Assembly (NCBI RefSeq): GCF_020733635.1
Contig: NZ_JAJFZL010000001.1
Coordinates: 3,596,001 to 3,660,000, forward strand
DNA from: Nocardia spumae
GTDB lineage: Bacteria > Actinomycetota > Actinomycetes > Mycobacteriales > Mycobacteriaceae
Reading direction: 5' to 3'
DNA length: 64,000 bases
Shown here: piece by piece, positions 27,640 to 37,500 of the stretch
Position numbering within the stretch: the first letter of the stretch is position 1
How the letters are laid out: every line of letters begins with the position of its first letter
Program-made: the position numbers and the translations under genes
The notes under the pieces: model-generated
The model's database searches: none
Seen by the model: the letters and a program-made list of their open reading frames with translations, nothing else
What the model was told of the DNA's origin: nothing

Positions 27640-30600
27640 GGCGGGTCTCGGCCGGATCGATGACGTCGTCGAGTTCGAGAACCGTTGCGGCCGTAAGGGC
27701 ACGGCCGCTGTCGTAGGCGGCGCGAACGAGATTGTCGAATGCCTCCGCACGCTGCGCCGGATCCTCGATAGCCGCCAATTCCTTCGCGAATCCCAGCCGT
27801 ACCGCACCCTCGAGTCCCATGCCGCCGATCTCACCCGTCGGCCAGGCGATCACGAAACGCGGTGCCTTGAACGATCCGGCCGCCATGGCCTGCGCGCCGA
27901 GACCGTAGCCCTTGCGCACAATCACCGTGCCCCACGGCACCGTCATCGCCGCCGCATCGATGAACAACCGGCTGAATTTCGTGACGGTGGCATGTTTCTC
28001 GGCGTCCGGTCCGACCATGAAACCCGGCGTGTCACACAGCGACACGATCGGCAGGCCGTGCGCATCACACAGTCGCAGGAATGCGCTGAGCTTATCGGCG
28101 GCCGGCGCGTCGATCGCCCCACCGAGATGGTGACAGTCGTTGGCGATGACCCCGAACGGCTTGCCCAGCACCCGGATCAGCGCGGTGACCACGCCGCCAC
28201 CCCAGTCCCGGCGCAGTTCCAGCACCGAATCGATGTCGGCGACCGCGGCCAGCGCCGCCCGGATGTCGTAGGCGCGCAGCCGATCGGCGGGCACCACGTG
28301 CCGGGCCAGCCGGGGATCGGGTTCGTCCCAATCAGCCAGTGGCCCTTGGAAGTATGCGAGGTAGTCGCGTGCCAGCGCCACCGCTTCGGCTTCATCAGCG
28401 GCCACGATGTGCACCACGCCGTTACGGCGTTGCACCTGTATGGGTCCGATGTCCTCGGGCGCGTACACGCCCAGACCGCCACCCTCGATCATCGCCGGCC
28501 CGCCCATCCCGATATTCGCATCGGGCGTGGCGATGACGACGTCGCACATCCCGAGCAGTGCCGCGTTGCCGGCGAAGCAGCGGCCGGAGGCGATGCCGAT
28601 CAGCGGAACGTGGCCCGCCAATGCCGCCATAGCCCGGAAGGTCGTGACGTCCAGCCCGGAAATCCCCGAATGGTCGGTATCGCCGGGCCGCCCGCCACCG
28701 CCCTCGGCGAACAGGATCACCGGCAGTTGCCGTTCGCGCGCGAGTTCGAGCATGCGGTCGGTCTTGGCGTGATTGCGCATGCCCTGGGTGCCGGCCAGGA
28801 CCGTGTAGTCGTAGGACATCACCACCGCGCGGGCACGCTCGGAGCCGAACCGGTCGGCATTGACCGTGGCCATACCGGCGATGAGGCCGTCGGCGGGCGT
28901 CTTCGCGATCAGGTCCGCCATACTGCGCCGCGACCGCTGTGCCGCGACCGCCAGCGCGCCGTACTCGACGAAGCTGTCGTCGTCGACGAGAGCGGCGATG
29001 TTCTCGCGCGCGGTGCGGCGGCCCAGCCGGTGGCGTTTGGTGACGGCCTCGGGCCTGGCGTCGTCGAGCACGGCGTGATGACGATCCCGGACCTCGGCGA
29101 GATCCGCGCGCTCGGTATCGAGATCGATCGCGCCGATATCGGCGGACTCGCCGTCGTGATCGGCGTCGTCACACACGATCAGCACGGTGTGCGGATCGAC
29201 CACCGTGCCCGGCCCGGCCGGCACTCGCAGCACGCGCAGTGCCCGGTCGGCGCGGATCACGTGATGCATCTTCATCGCCTCCACGACGGCGACCTCCGCG
29301 CCCGCGGCGACGACGGTGCCGGGCTCGGCGATACTGATCACCGTGCCGCCCAGGGGGGAGCGCACAGTCTGTTCGTCGTCGTGCACCGGTTGCGTGTCGT
29401 CCGGGGGCGCCGTCTCCGGGGCGGGCGTGGGCGTGAATTCGGTGGCCTTGCCGAGTAGTTCGGCAGTGTGGCGTTCGAACCACAGCGTGTCGACGACGGG
29501 TCCGCGCAGCAGGGCGTCGAGTATCGCGCACTGCAGCGCCACCGTGGTGTCCACACCCTCGATCACGGTTTCCGCCAGCGCGTCCCCGGCCCTGCGGAGC
29601 GCGGCCTCGTGCGTGTGCCCGCGGGTGATGATCTTGGCCAGCAACGAATCGAACCGGGCGCCCTGGCGCATGCCGGGGCCGGCGGCGGTGTCGACCCGGA
29701 CCCCGGCCCCGGTCGGCGGGGTGAATCGCGTCAGCACGCCGGAGCTGGGCAGGACATCTCCGGCGGCGCCGACGAGTTCGGCGTTCACCCGGACCTGTAC
29801 GGCGTATCCGCGGGCGGCGACGGGGGACAGGCCCAGCTCGTCCAGCGAACGGCCCAGGGCGAGATCGAATTGGGTGGCCACCAGGTCGAGACCGGTCACC
29901 TCCTCGGTCACCGTATGTTCGACCTGTAAGCGTGGATTGACCTCGAGGAACCAGTATTCGTCGCCGCGGACGAGGAACTCCACCGTGACGACCCCGCGGC
30001 AGCCCACCGATTCCGCCAGCCGGACCGCCTGCTCGTGCAGCGCGTCGCGCACCGCGTGGTCGAGATCGGGGGCCGGTGCGATCTCGATCAGTTTCTGCCG
30101 TCGTCGCTGCACACTGCAGTCGCGATCGCCGAGTGCGACGGCCCGGACGCCGTCGGCGGCGATCTGCACCTCGATGTGGCGAGCGTGCTCGATCAACGCC
30201 TCCGCGTACACGGTGTCGTCGGCGAATCCGGCCTGCGCCTCGGCGCGGCACCGCGCGTACGCTTCGGCGATATCGCCGGGGGCGCGCACCACTCGCATAC
30301 CGCGTCCGCCGCCGCCCGCGGTGGCCTTCACCATCACACCGGCCGGATGCGCGGCGAGCAGGGTCGCGATCTGCTCGGGGCCTGCGGGACCCGACGTCGC
30401 GGGGACCACGGCGATGCCGGCCTGTGCGGCGGCGGCGCGCGCGGCGACCTTGTCACCGAAGGCTCGCAGCACCGCCGGTGCGGGGCCGGCGAAGATCAGT
30501 CCTGCTTCGGCGCAGGCGGTGGCGAAATCGGCGCTCTCACTGAGAAATCCGTATCCCGGGTGGACCAAGACCTCGGATCCCGCACTGCGCGCCGCCGTGA

Positions 30601-30790
30601 CGACAGCGGCGATATCGAGGTAGGCCGCGGCACCTGTACCGGGCAGGCACACCGATTCGTCGGCCAGGCGCACCGCCATCGCGTCGGGCTCGTCGGCCGT
30701 CGACAACGCGACGGTGGGGTAGCCCCGTTCCCGCGCCGCGCGCACCACTCGCACTGCCACTTCACCCCGGTTCGCCACCACGACCTGCAT
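27617..30790 (-). CDS. single-chain acyl-CoA carboxylase (BC-BCCP-CT fusion)
   Basis: 1057 residues. Biotin carboxylase covers about 1-445 (VANRGEVAVRVVRAARERGY, KATAGGGGRGM, EVNPRLQVEHTVTE). The biotin carrier lies near 470-540 with the biotinylated Lys507 in EAMKMHH. The carboxyltransferase, with both crotonase halves, covers about 560-1057 (GRRTARENIAALVDDDSFVE, FAEGGGGRPGD, CDTPGFMVGPDAEKHATVTK). This layout matches the single-chain long-chain acyl-CoA carboxylase described from mycobacteria, which works as a homohexamer on a broad range of acyl-CoAs. The ATG appears leaderless, with CAGACT 6 nt upstream. It is divergent from a TetR gene over a shared operator. Confidence 0.9.
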   Translation of the reverse strand: MQVVVANRGEVAVRVVRAARERGYPTVALSTADEPDAMAVRLADESVCLPGTGAAAYLDIAAVVTAARSAGSEVLVHPGYGFLSESADFATACAEAGLIFAGPAPAVLRAFGDKVAARAAAAQAGIAVVPATSGPAGPEQIATLLAAHPAGVMVKATAGGGGRGMRVVRAPGDIAEAYARCRAEAQAGFADDTVYAEALIEHARHIEVQIAADGVRAVALGDRDCSVQRRRQKLIEIAPAPDLDHAVRDALHEQAVRLAESVGCRGVVTVEFLVRGDEYWFLEVNPRLQVEHTVTEEVTGLDLVATQFDLALGRSLDELGLSPVAARGYAVQVRVNAELVGAAGDVLPSSGVLTRFTPPTGAGVRVDTAAGPGMRQGARFDSLLAKIITRGHTHEAALRRAGDALAETVIEGVDTTVALQCAILDALLRGPVVDTLWFERHTAELLGKATEFTPTPAPETAPPDDTQPVHDDEQTVRSPLGGTVISIAEPGTVVAAGAEVAVVEAMKMHHVIRADRALRVLRVPAGPGTVVDPHTVLIVCDDADHDGESADIGAIDLDTERADLAEVRDRHHAVLDDARPEAVTKRHRLGRRTARENIAALVDDDSFVEYGALAVAAQRSRRSMADLIAKTPADGLIAGMATVNADRFGSERARAVVMSYDYTVLAGTQGMRNHAKTDRMLELARERQLPVILFAEGGGGRPGDTDHSGISGLDVTTFRAMAALAGHVPLIGIASGRCFAGNAALLGMCDVVIATPDANIGMGGPAMIEGGGLGVYAPEDIGPIQVQRRNGVVHIVAADEAEAVALARDYLAYFQGPLADWDEPDPRLARHVVPADRLRAYDIRAALAAVADIDSVLELRRDWGGGVVTALIRVLGKPFGVIANDCHHLGGAIDAPAADKLSAFLRLCDAHGLPIVSLCDTPGFMVGPDAEKHATVTKFSRLFIDAAAMTVPWGTVIVRKGYGLGAQAMAAGSFKAPRFVIAWPTGEIGGMGLEGAVRLGFAKELAAIEDPAQRAEAFDNLVRAAYDSGRALTAATVLELDDVIDPAETRRWIGTLH

Positions 30791-30795
30791 GCCGC

Positions 30796-30831
30796 CAGTC
30801 TGATTGACATTGACGTCAACGTCAATATGCT
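30796..30831. promoter_or_regulatory. divergent leaderless promoters with shared 22-bp operator
   Basis: TTGACATTGAC and GTCAACGTCAA (30804-30825) form a near-perfect palindrome with one mismatched pair. Rightward: TTGACA, 16 nt, TATGCT (30826-30831), 6 nt, GTG 30838. Leftward: TTGACG, 17 nt, CAGACT, 6 nt, ATG 30790. The TetR protein encoded next door should bind here and block both. Confidence 0.72.
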
Positions 30832-30837
30832 GGACCG

Positions 30838-31470
30838 GTGAGTTCCTCCGCCTGGAGTGTGCGCGCGGCCCGGGAGCGCTCGGATACCGATCGCCACCAC
30901 GCGCTGCTCGACGCCGCCGCCGAGATCTTCATCGAGCGCGGCTATGCCGCGACGACGGTGGCCGCGATCACCGCCCGCGCGGGCGTATCCAGAGCCACCC
31001 TGTATGTGTATTTCGCGTCCAAGGACGAGATCTTCCACGCGTTGGCGGTCCGGATACGCGACGAATTCCTGGCCGCCCAAGAGCCCGGGCTCGACAGCGG
31101 CGAACCGCGGAACATGCTGCGCGCCACCATCGAATCCTTCGCCGCAGCGGTTCTGGAGGCCGGGCCCCTGCTGCGACTGATCGAGGAGCGTGGAGCCGTC
31201 GATCCCGCCCTCGCCGCACTGGCCGCCGAGATCTCCGAACGCCCGATCCGCCGCTTCGTGCGATACCTGCGACGCGAGCAACGGGCCGGCACCATCGTGG
31301 CGGCCGCACCGGTGCCGATCGTGGCCGAAACCATCGGCTACGCCCTCACACAAGGCATCCTCGCGCGCCGCGACGATCCACCCGCGGCACGAGCGCGCTA
31401 TCTGACACAACTGCGGCAGCTCGCGGAAACCCTGCTGGGACTGCGGCCGGGTCCCGGGGATCCGGCTTGA
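30838..31470 (+). CDS. TetR-family repressor of the acyl-CoA carboxylase
   Basis: 210 residues. The helix-turn-helix is at about residues 24-65 (LLDAAAEIFIERGYAATTVA, ITARAGVSRATLYVYFASKD). The C-terminal ligand domain is helical and has no clear signature. Leaderless GTG start. Divergent, 47 nt apart, from the carboxylase gene with a palindrome between; the palindrome resembles operators of TetR proteins that sense acyl-CoA. Repression of itself and the carboxylase, relieved by an acyl-CoA, is inferred. Confidence 0.85.
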   Translation: MSSSAWSVRAARERSDTDRHHALLDAAAEIFIERGYAATTVAAITARAGVSRATLYVYFASKDEIFHALAVRIRDEFLAAQEPGLDSGEPRNMLRATIESFAAAVLEAGPLLRLIEERGAVDPALAALAAEISERPIRRFVRYLRREQRAGTIVAAAPVPIVAETIGYALTQGILARRDDPPAARARYLTQLRQLAETLLGLRPGPGDPA

Positions 31471-31497
31471 CCTTCACGTAGCGGAAACTTCTACCGT
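31467..31497 (+). promoter_or_regulatory. MerR-type promoter with 19-nt spacer before the TipA-like gene
   Basis: TTGACC (31467-31472), 19 nt, TACCGT (31492-31497). The over-long spacer is the mark of promoters activated by MerR proteins by DNA twisting; it lies 49 nt before the regulator's own ATG. Confidence 0.6.
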
Positions 31498-31546
31498 CGA
31501 AGACACGGCCGGAAGGACCGGCCGATCGGAAACGATGGAGACCATC

Positions 31547-32305
31547 ATGAGCTGGTCGATCGCGGAGGTGGCGAAGATGTCGGGCGTCACCGCCCGCACG
31601 CTGCGCCACTACGACGACATCGGGCTGCTCCCACCCGCCTATATCGGTGGCAACGGCTACCGCTACTACGACAACGAGCAATTGCTGCGGCTGCAGCAGA
31701 TTCTCGTGCTGCGCGAACTCGGCCTGAGCCTGACCGAGATCGCCGCGGCGGTCGACTCCGAGCCGGACACCCTGGTGGCGCTGAAACGTCAGCACACCCG
31801 CCTGCTCGCCGAACGCGACCGTCTGGGGCGGATGGCCGACACGGTGGCACGCACCATCGCCGAACTCGAAGGGAAGACGGAAATGACAGTCCGGATCAAC
31901 CGACCGGAGAACCTGTTCGAGGGTTTCGACCACACCCAGTACGACGACGAGGCCCGCGAACGGTGGCCCGAGGAATTCGAGCGTTCGCGACAGGCCAGCG
32001 CGGATATGACCGCCGAGGATATCGACCGGATGCAGCGCGAGCTGACGGCGGCGATGATCCGCATGGCCGAACTCATGGCCGCGGGCACACCCGTCGACGA
32101 TGCCGCTGTCCAGGCCGAGATCCAGGCTCAGTACGAGGGTATCTGCCGGTTCTGGACACCGAACCGCAGCGCCTACACCTGTCTGGGGCAGATGTATGTC
32201 GACGACGAGCGGTTCAAGGCCAACTACGACAAGATCGCCGACGGGCTGGCCGAGTACCAGCGCGACGCCATGGCCGTCTACGCCGAGCACAACCTCGACG
32301 ACTGA
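31547..32305 (+). CDS. TipA-like MerR-family transcriptional activator
   Basis: 252 residues. MerR domain at residues 1-70 (SWSIAEVAKMSGVTARTLRH, YDDIGLLPP), a coiled-coil dimer helix (residues about 80-115) and a TipAS-type domain (about 130-252, FEGFDHTQYDDEARERWPEE, ending FKANYDKIADGLAEYQRDAM). In Streptomyces TipAL this last domain traps thiopeptide antibiotics and the protein activates its own promoter. GGAG lies 6 nt before ATG 31547; an in-frame ATG at 31535 is less well placed. The 19-nt-spacer promoter suggests self-activation. No target gene other than itself is adjacent. Confidence 0.85.
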   Translation: MSWSIAEVAKMSGVTARTLRHYDDIGLLPPAYIGGNGYRYYDNEQLLRLQQILVLRELGLSLTEIAAAVDSEPDTLVALKRQHTRLLAERDRLGRMADTVARTIAELEGKTEMTVRINRPENLFEGFDHTQYDDEARERWPEEFERSRQASADMTAEDIDRMQRELTAAMIRMAELMAAGTPVDDAAVQAEIQAQYEGICRFWTPNRSAYTCLGQMYVDDERFKANYDKIADGLAEYQRDAMAVYAEHNLDD

Positions 32306-32311
32306 TCGTGG

Positions 32312-33403
32312 TTACCGCACGGCCAGCGCGACGATCTGGGTGATCTGGTTGTCCGCGAAATTGTCGTCGCTGACCAGCACGAGTGTGCGTTCACCCGAGG
32401 GCAGTCGCGGCCCCCAGGTCATACCCTCGATATTGTCGACCGCCGGCAGATCGAGAGTGGACAGGTCGGTGAGCAGCTGTTTGGTCACCGGGTGCGCTCC
32501 GGTCAGGGGCGCATCGAGCACATCGGTCGCGGGGCCGGTGTCGGCGGAGTAGATCCGGATCCTGGTTCCGGCGCCTTCGACGAAGGCGCGCTCCAGGACG
32601 AGGTATTTCGTCGGATCCAGCGGATCTGCGGCCAGGATCGACGCCACTCCGTTGGCGCCGGGTCCGGGCGCGAAGACCGGTTCCAGCGGATAGGCGTACT
32701 GCGCCAGCAGTTGTCCGGTCCGGGCCTGCACGGTGATCCGGGTCAGCGCACCCGCCCCGGCGGTGGCCTCCGGCCCGTCCTGCAGCAGCGGTGCCTCCAC
32801 CGAGGTGACGACCAGCGCGCCCCCGCCGGCGAAGGTCGCGCCTTCGAGGACTCCGTTACCGCGCGGCCCCGAATCCGGTTGCATGCGTTCGTTGTTCGGA
32901 ATCGGCAGGTCCGTGAGATAGCTGCCGTCGGGCCGGGCCAGCCGAACCGACGGATCCCGCAGGCCGTGCGGGCCTCGATCGCCCTCCTGACTCCACAGGT
33001 AGTCGCCGGTCCAGGGATCGACCCGAAGCTCTTCGGGGTCGATCGAATCGGGCGGATAAGTGTCGCCGCCGGGACCGCGCAACGTCCGGGTGCCGGTGAA
33101 GGTGACCGGCCCGACGCCGTGCTCGCCGACGGGTATGCGCGCGGTGTAGACCCGCGCCGGATCGCGGATCGAACGGTCATCGCTGATCAGCACGTACTCA
33201 TCGGTCCGGGGCGAATAGTCGATACCCGACAGCCCGCCCACGGTGGTCGCGTCGACCCGCAGCCCGTGGGCGACGATCTGCTCACCGAGCAACCGGACCG
33301 CGGCCTCCGAGGACACCGGAGGCGCGGCGGTCGCGGCGGCGGCCAGGGCGGCGGCCAGGATCGTGATCGAGCCGCCCACACCGGCCCGGCGGACGAACGG
33401 CAC
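32312..33403 (-). CDS. secreted esterase-like/phytase-like beta-propeller protein
   Basis: 363 residues. A signal peptide opens the protein (FVRRAGVGGSITILAAALAA, then ATAAPP). The mature part has the PF13449 pattern of propeller proteins described as 'esterase-like activity of phytase': GLSGIDYSPRTDEYVLISDD, SIDPEELRVDPWTGDYLWSQ, NNERMQPDSGPRGNGVLEG, AVDNIEGMTWGPRLPSGERT. It is probably a periplasmic or secreted phosphoesterase-like protein; its substrate is not known. GTG 33403 starts 2 nt after the stop of the upstream gene, with AGG before it, so the two are translated from one mRNA. Confidence 0.78.
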   Translation of the reverse strand: MPFVRRAGVGGSITILAAALAAAATAAPPVSSEAAVRLLGEQIVAHGLRVDATTVGGLSGIDYSPRTDEYVLISDDRSIRDPARVYTARIPVGEHGVGPVTFTGTRTLRGPGGDTYPPDSIDPEELRVDPWTGDYLWSQEGDRGPHGLRDPSVRLARPDGSYLTDLPIPNNERMQPDSGPRGNGVLEGATFAGGGALVVTSVEAPLLQDGPEATAGAGALTRITVQARTGQLLAQYAYPLEPVFAPGPGANGVASILAADPLDPTKYLVLERAFVEGAGTRIRIYSADTGPATDVLDAPLTGAHPVTKQLLTDLSTLDLPAVDNIEGMTWGPRLPSGERTLVLVSDDNFADNQITQIVALAVR

Positions 33404-33405
33404 GC

Positions 33406-34077
33406 CTACCTGCCGCGGGGACCGGTGACGGCGACCAGTTCGGCCACCGCATCGGCGACCGGTGTACTGCCGCCGGTCAATTCCACGAGAACCCGGTTCA
33501 ACGCGGGCTCGTGCAGTGCGGCGTCGATGAACGCGGCGACGTCGTCTCGGGTCACCGATCCGTATTCGATCGCGAGACCCGCGGTGACCGTGCCGGTGCC
33601 CGGATCGTCGAGCAGGGTCCCCGGCCGCACGATCAGCCAATCGAGGCCGGTGTGGGTGAGATACACATCCGCGGACTTCTTCACCCGCATGTAGTGCTCG
33701 AATCCCGCGGAGGTCTCACGGTCGCGCCCGGCATCGGGGAAAACCGACACCAGCACGAATCGGGAGACGCCCGCACGGGCGGCCGCCGCGGCCGCCTTCT
33801 CCAGCCCGGCGCCGTCGATGGCGGTGGTCTTGTCGGTGCCGGTGCCGTGCGCGCCTGCGGAGAAGACGACCGCATCGTGCCCTGAGATCTTGGCCGCCAA
33901 TTCCTCGGCGGTGTCCTCGATCAGATCGCCGCTCAGCGGCGTGGCTCCGGTCGCGGCGACGACCTGGCCCTGATCGGGGTTGCGGTGCATACCGGTGACT
34001 TGGTCACCGCGGTTGGTGAGCAGTTGCGCGAGGCGGCGGCCCACACCGCCCGCCGCGCCGATCTGGAACACCTTCAC
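33406..34077 (-). CDS. NAD(P)H-binding atypical SDR (NmrA-like)
   Basis: 223 residues. The Rossmann motif KVFQIGAAGGVGRRLAQLLT at the N-terminus and the segment SRFVLVSVFPDAG mark an atypical SDR of the NAD(P)H-binding type. The usual YxxxK is replaced by YMRVKKSAD. Function may be in redox sensing or reduction. GAGG precedes GTG 34077 by 9 nt. It is the first gene of a two-gene unit with the esterase-like gene. Confidence 0.8.
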   Translation of the reverse strand: MKVFQIGAAGGVGRRLAQLLTNRGDQVTGMHRNPDQGQVVAATGATPLSGDLIEDTAEELAAKISGHDAVVFSAGAHGTGTDKTTAIDGAGLEKAAAAAARAGVSRFVLVSVFPDAGRDRETSAGFEHYMRVKKSADVYLTHTGLDWLIVRPGTLLDDPGTGTVTAGLAIEYGSVTRDDVAAFIDAALHEPALNRVLVELTGGSTPVADAVAELVAVTGPRGR

Positions 34078-34569
34078 GAGTGATCACCTCTCCGTCGGCG
34101 AATGCGGTCCACCCGATTGTCGCCTCCGTGCCGGGCTTCCTCGCGCGCGGGTGCCGAAGTCACGCTCGGGCGCCGCGGCCACAGCGGGCCGCACGCGAGT
34201 TCGGGGTGGAGGGCAGAGACGTTGAGGGCAGAGACGTTGAGGGCAGAGACACGGTGCCGAACAACTGCCGGACTGCTCCGGCAGTCGCCGGGTTCCGCGA
34301 TCGTCCGGGATACGGCGGGATTCGGCGATTGCCGGAAATGCGCGAGACGCGATCGGACCCGGTCGCCGGCGACGTCTGGCGCCGGTCTCGAGTGCCCGTG
34401 CTCTCACCAGTGAATTCCGGTCTCGCGCCGGGATCCGGCGCACGGCCGACGCGGTATCCGTTCCTCCCTAAATACATCGGTAGCCGACAGTTAGCGACTA
34501 CGGTGCGAGTGTTCGTGTGACGGGGTGAAACGATCGCGCCACGCCGCGGTCGGGGCGAGAGGCGGGCAG
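34078..34569. other. nar upstream region without a gene
   Basis: About 490 nt between the divergent SDR and narG. It holds a short tandem repeat at 34209-34250 and no frame with a ribosome binding site. Control elements for nar are expected here, but I could not make out a clear binding site. Confidence 0.4.
34209..34250. repeat. 15-bp tandem repeat, 2.8 copies
   Basis: The unit GAGGGCAGAGACGTT occurs twice in full and a third time as GAGGGCAGAGAC, with no change between copies. It lies in the narG upstream gap. Confidence 0.7.
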
Positions 34570-37500
34570 ATGGCACGTACCGCACGCGGAGACGGTGCAG
34601 CACTGGATTCGGAGCTGACGGCGGCGCTGATCCGCACTCGGCGATTCTTCACCCGCGCCACCGTGTCCTCGGATCTGCGCACCGAATACGTCCGCGGGGG
34701 CCGCCAGGCCGACGAGTTCTATCGGGATCGCTGGGCCCACGACAAGGTGGTGCGCTCCACCCACGGCGTCAACTGCACGGGATCGTGTTCGTGGAAGGTG
34801 TATGTCAAAGACGGCATCATCACCTGGGAGACCCAGGCCACCGACTATCCCTCGGTCGGTCCGGACCGGCCGGAGTACGAGCCCCGCGGCTGCCCTCGCG
34901 GCGCGGCCTTCTCCTGGTACACCTACTCTCCGACCCGCATCCGGTATCCGTACATCCGCGGCGTGCTGCTCGAGATGTATCGAGAAGCCAAGGCGCGCAC
35001 CGGAGATCCGGTCACCGCGTGGGAGTCGATCGTCTCCGATCCGGAGTCGGCGCGGCGCTACAAGCGCGCCCGCGGACGCGGTGGCCTGGTCCGTGCGGGC
35101 TGGGAGGAGGCGGTGGAACTGATCGCCGCCGCCCACGTGCACACCATCAAAGCCTATGGACCGGACCGGGTCGCGGGATTCTCGCCGATTCCGGCCATGT
35201 CGATGGTCTCGTTCGCCGCCGGCTCCCGCTTCATCTCACTGATCGGCGGATCGATGCTGTCGTTCTACGACTTCTACGCCGATCTGCCGGTCGCCTCGCC
35301 GCAGGTCTTCGGCGATCAAACCGATGTGCCCGAATCCGGAGACTGGTGGGACGCGGGCTATCTGATGATGTGGGGGTCCAACGTCCCGGTCACCCGCACC
35401 CCCGACGCCCACTGGATGACCGAGGCCCGCTATCGCGGGCAGAAGGTGATCGCGATAGCGCCGGACTACGCCGACAACGTCAAATTCGCCGACGAATGGC
35501 TCGCCCCGCGCCCGGGCACCGATGCCGCGCTGGCCGTGGCGATGGGACATGTGATCCTGCGGGAATTCTTCGTCGACCGGCAGGTGCCCTACTTCGAGGA
35601 CTATGTGCGGCGCTTCACCGACCTGCCGTTCCTGGTGCGGCTGGAGCAGACCGCCGGCGGATTCCGGCCGGGCAAATTCCTCACCGCCGCCGATCTGGAC
35701 CAGTTCGCCGATACCGAGCACGCCGCATTCAAGACCGTCCTGCTCGACGCGCACGCAGCACCGGTGCTGCCCAACGGCTCTCTGGGATTCCGCTACGGCG
35801 ACGAGGGCGCGGGCCGGTGGAATCTGGAATTGGACGGGGTCGAGCCGATGCTGTCGGCCGCCGGGGCCGATGCGGTGGTGGTGGAACTACCGCGCTTCGA
35901 CACCGCCGACGGCGCGGCCGGCACCGTACGCCGCGGGGTACCGGTGCGAACGGTCGGCGGGCACCTGGTCACCACTGTCTTCGATCTGATGCTGGCCCGC
36001 TACGGTGTGCGCCGCGACGGCATGCCCGGGGAGTGGCCCACCGGCTACGACGATGCCGGCCGGCCCGGCACCCCGGCCTGGCAGGAGACCATCACCGGTG
36101 TCCCCGCCGCGATCGCCGCGCGGATCGGACGCGAATTCGCCGCGAATGCCGAACAGACACAGGGCCGTTCGATGATTATCCTCGGCGCCGGGACCAATCA
36201 CTGGTTTCACTCCGACACCATGTACCGCGCATTCCTGGCCCTGACCACGCTCACCGGCTGTCAGGGCCGCAACGGCGGCGGCTGGGCCCACTATGTCGGG
36301 CAGGAGAAGTGCCGGCCGGTGACCGGCTGGGCGACGGTGGCCAACGCGCTGGACTGGACCCGCCCGCCGCGTCAGATGAATCAGACGGTGTACTGGTATC
36401 TGCACACCGACCAGTTCCGCTACGACCCGTTCAGCGCCGACGCGCTCACCACGACCACCGGCCCGGGGGAGCTGTCCGGACGCAGCACCGCCGATCTGAT
36501 CGCGCAGGCCGCGCGGATGGGCTGGACCCCGTCGTATCCGACATTCGATCGCAATCCGCTCGACCTGGCCGACGAGGCACAGCAAGCGGGACTGAGTCCC
36601 GCGGAACATATCGTGGCGCAACTGAAGTCGGGGACGTTGCGGTTCGCGTGCGAGGACCCCGACGATCCCGGGAACTGGCCGCGAGTGCTGTCGATCTGGC
36701 GCTCGAATCTGCTCGGGTCCTCGGCGAAGGGTAACGAGTACTTCCTGCGTCACCTGCTGGGCGCGGACTCGTCGCTGCGGGCCCAGCAGTGCCCACCGCA
36801 CAACCGCCCCCGCGAGGTGGTCTGGCACGAGGAGGCGCCGACCGGCAAGCTGGATCTGCTGCTGACCCTCGACTTCCGGATGACCAGTACCACCATGTTC
36901 TCCGATGTGGTGCTGCCGGCGGCGACCTGGTACGAGAAATACGATCTGTCCTCGACCGATATGCACCCGTTCGTGCATTCGTTCAGTCCGGCGATCGCGC
37001 CGCCGTGGCAGACCCGCACCGACTGGGACGCATTCTCGAGCATCGGCGCCGAATTCAGCCGCCTGGCCCGCAGGCACCTGGGTGTGCGTACCGATATCGT
37101 GGCCACCGCCCTGCTGCACGACACCCCGGACGAACTGGCCACTCCGCACGGTGTGGTGCGGGACTGGAAAACGGGTGCGTGCGAACCGGTTCCAGGATCG
37201 ACCATGCCCCGGCTCACGGTAGTGGAACGCGACTACGGCGCGGTCCGCGCGAAGATGGGCGCGCTGGGCCCGGTCGTGGACCGGCTCGGGGCCGCGACCA
37301 AGGGGGTCACCTTCGACGTCGGCGCCGAGGTGGCGGAGCTGGGCGCGCGCAACGGGCTCGTACACGGTGGTCCGGCGGCCGGACGGCCCAGCCTCGAGCG
37401 CGATATCGACGCGTGCGAGGCCATCCTCGCGCTCTCGGGCACCACCAACGGCCGCCTCGCCGTCCAGGGTTTCCGGACCCTCGAACGTCGGACCGGTACC

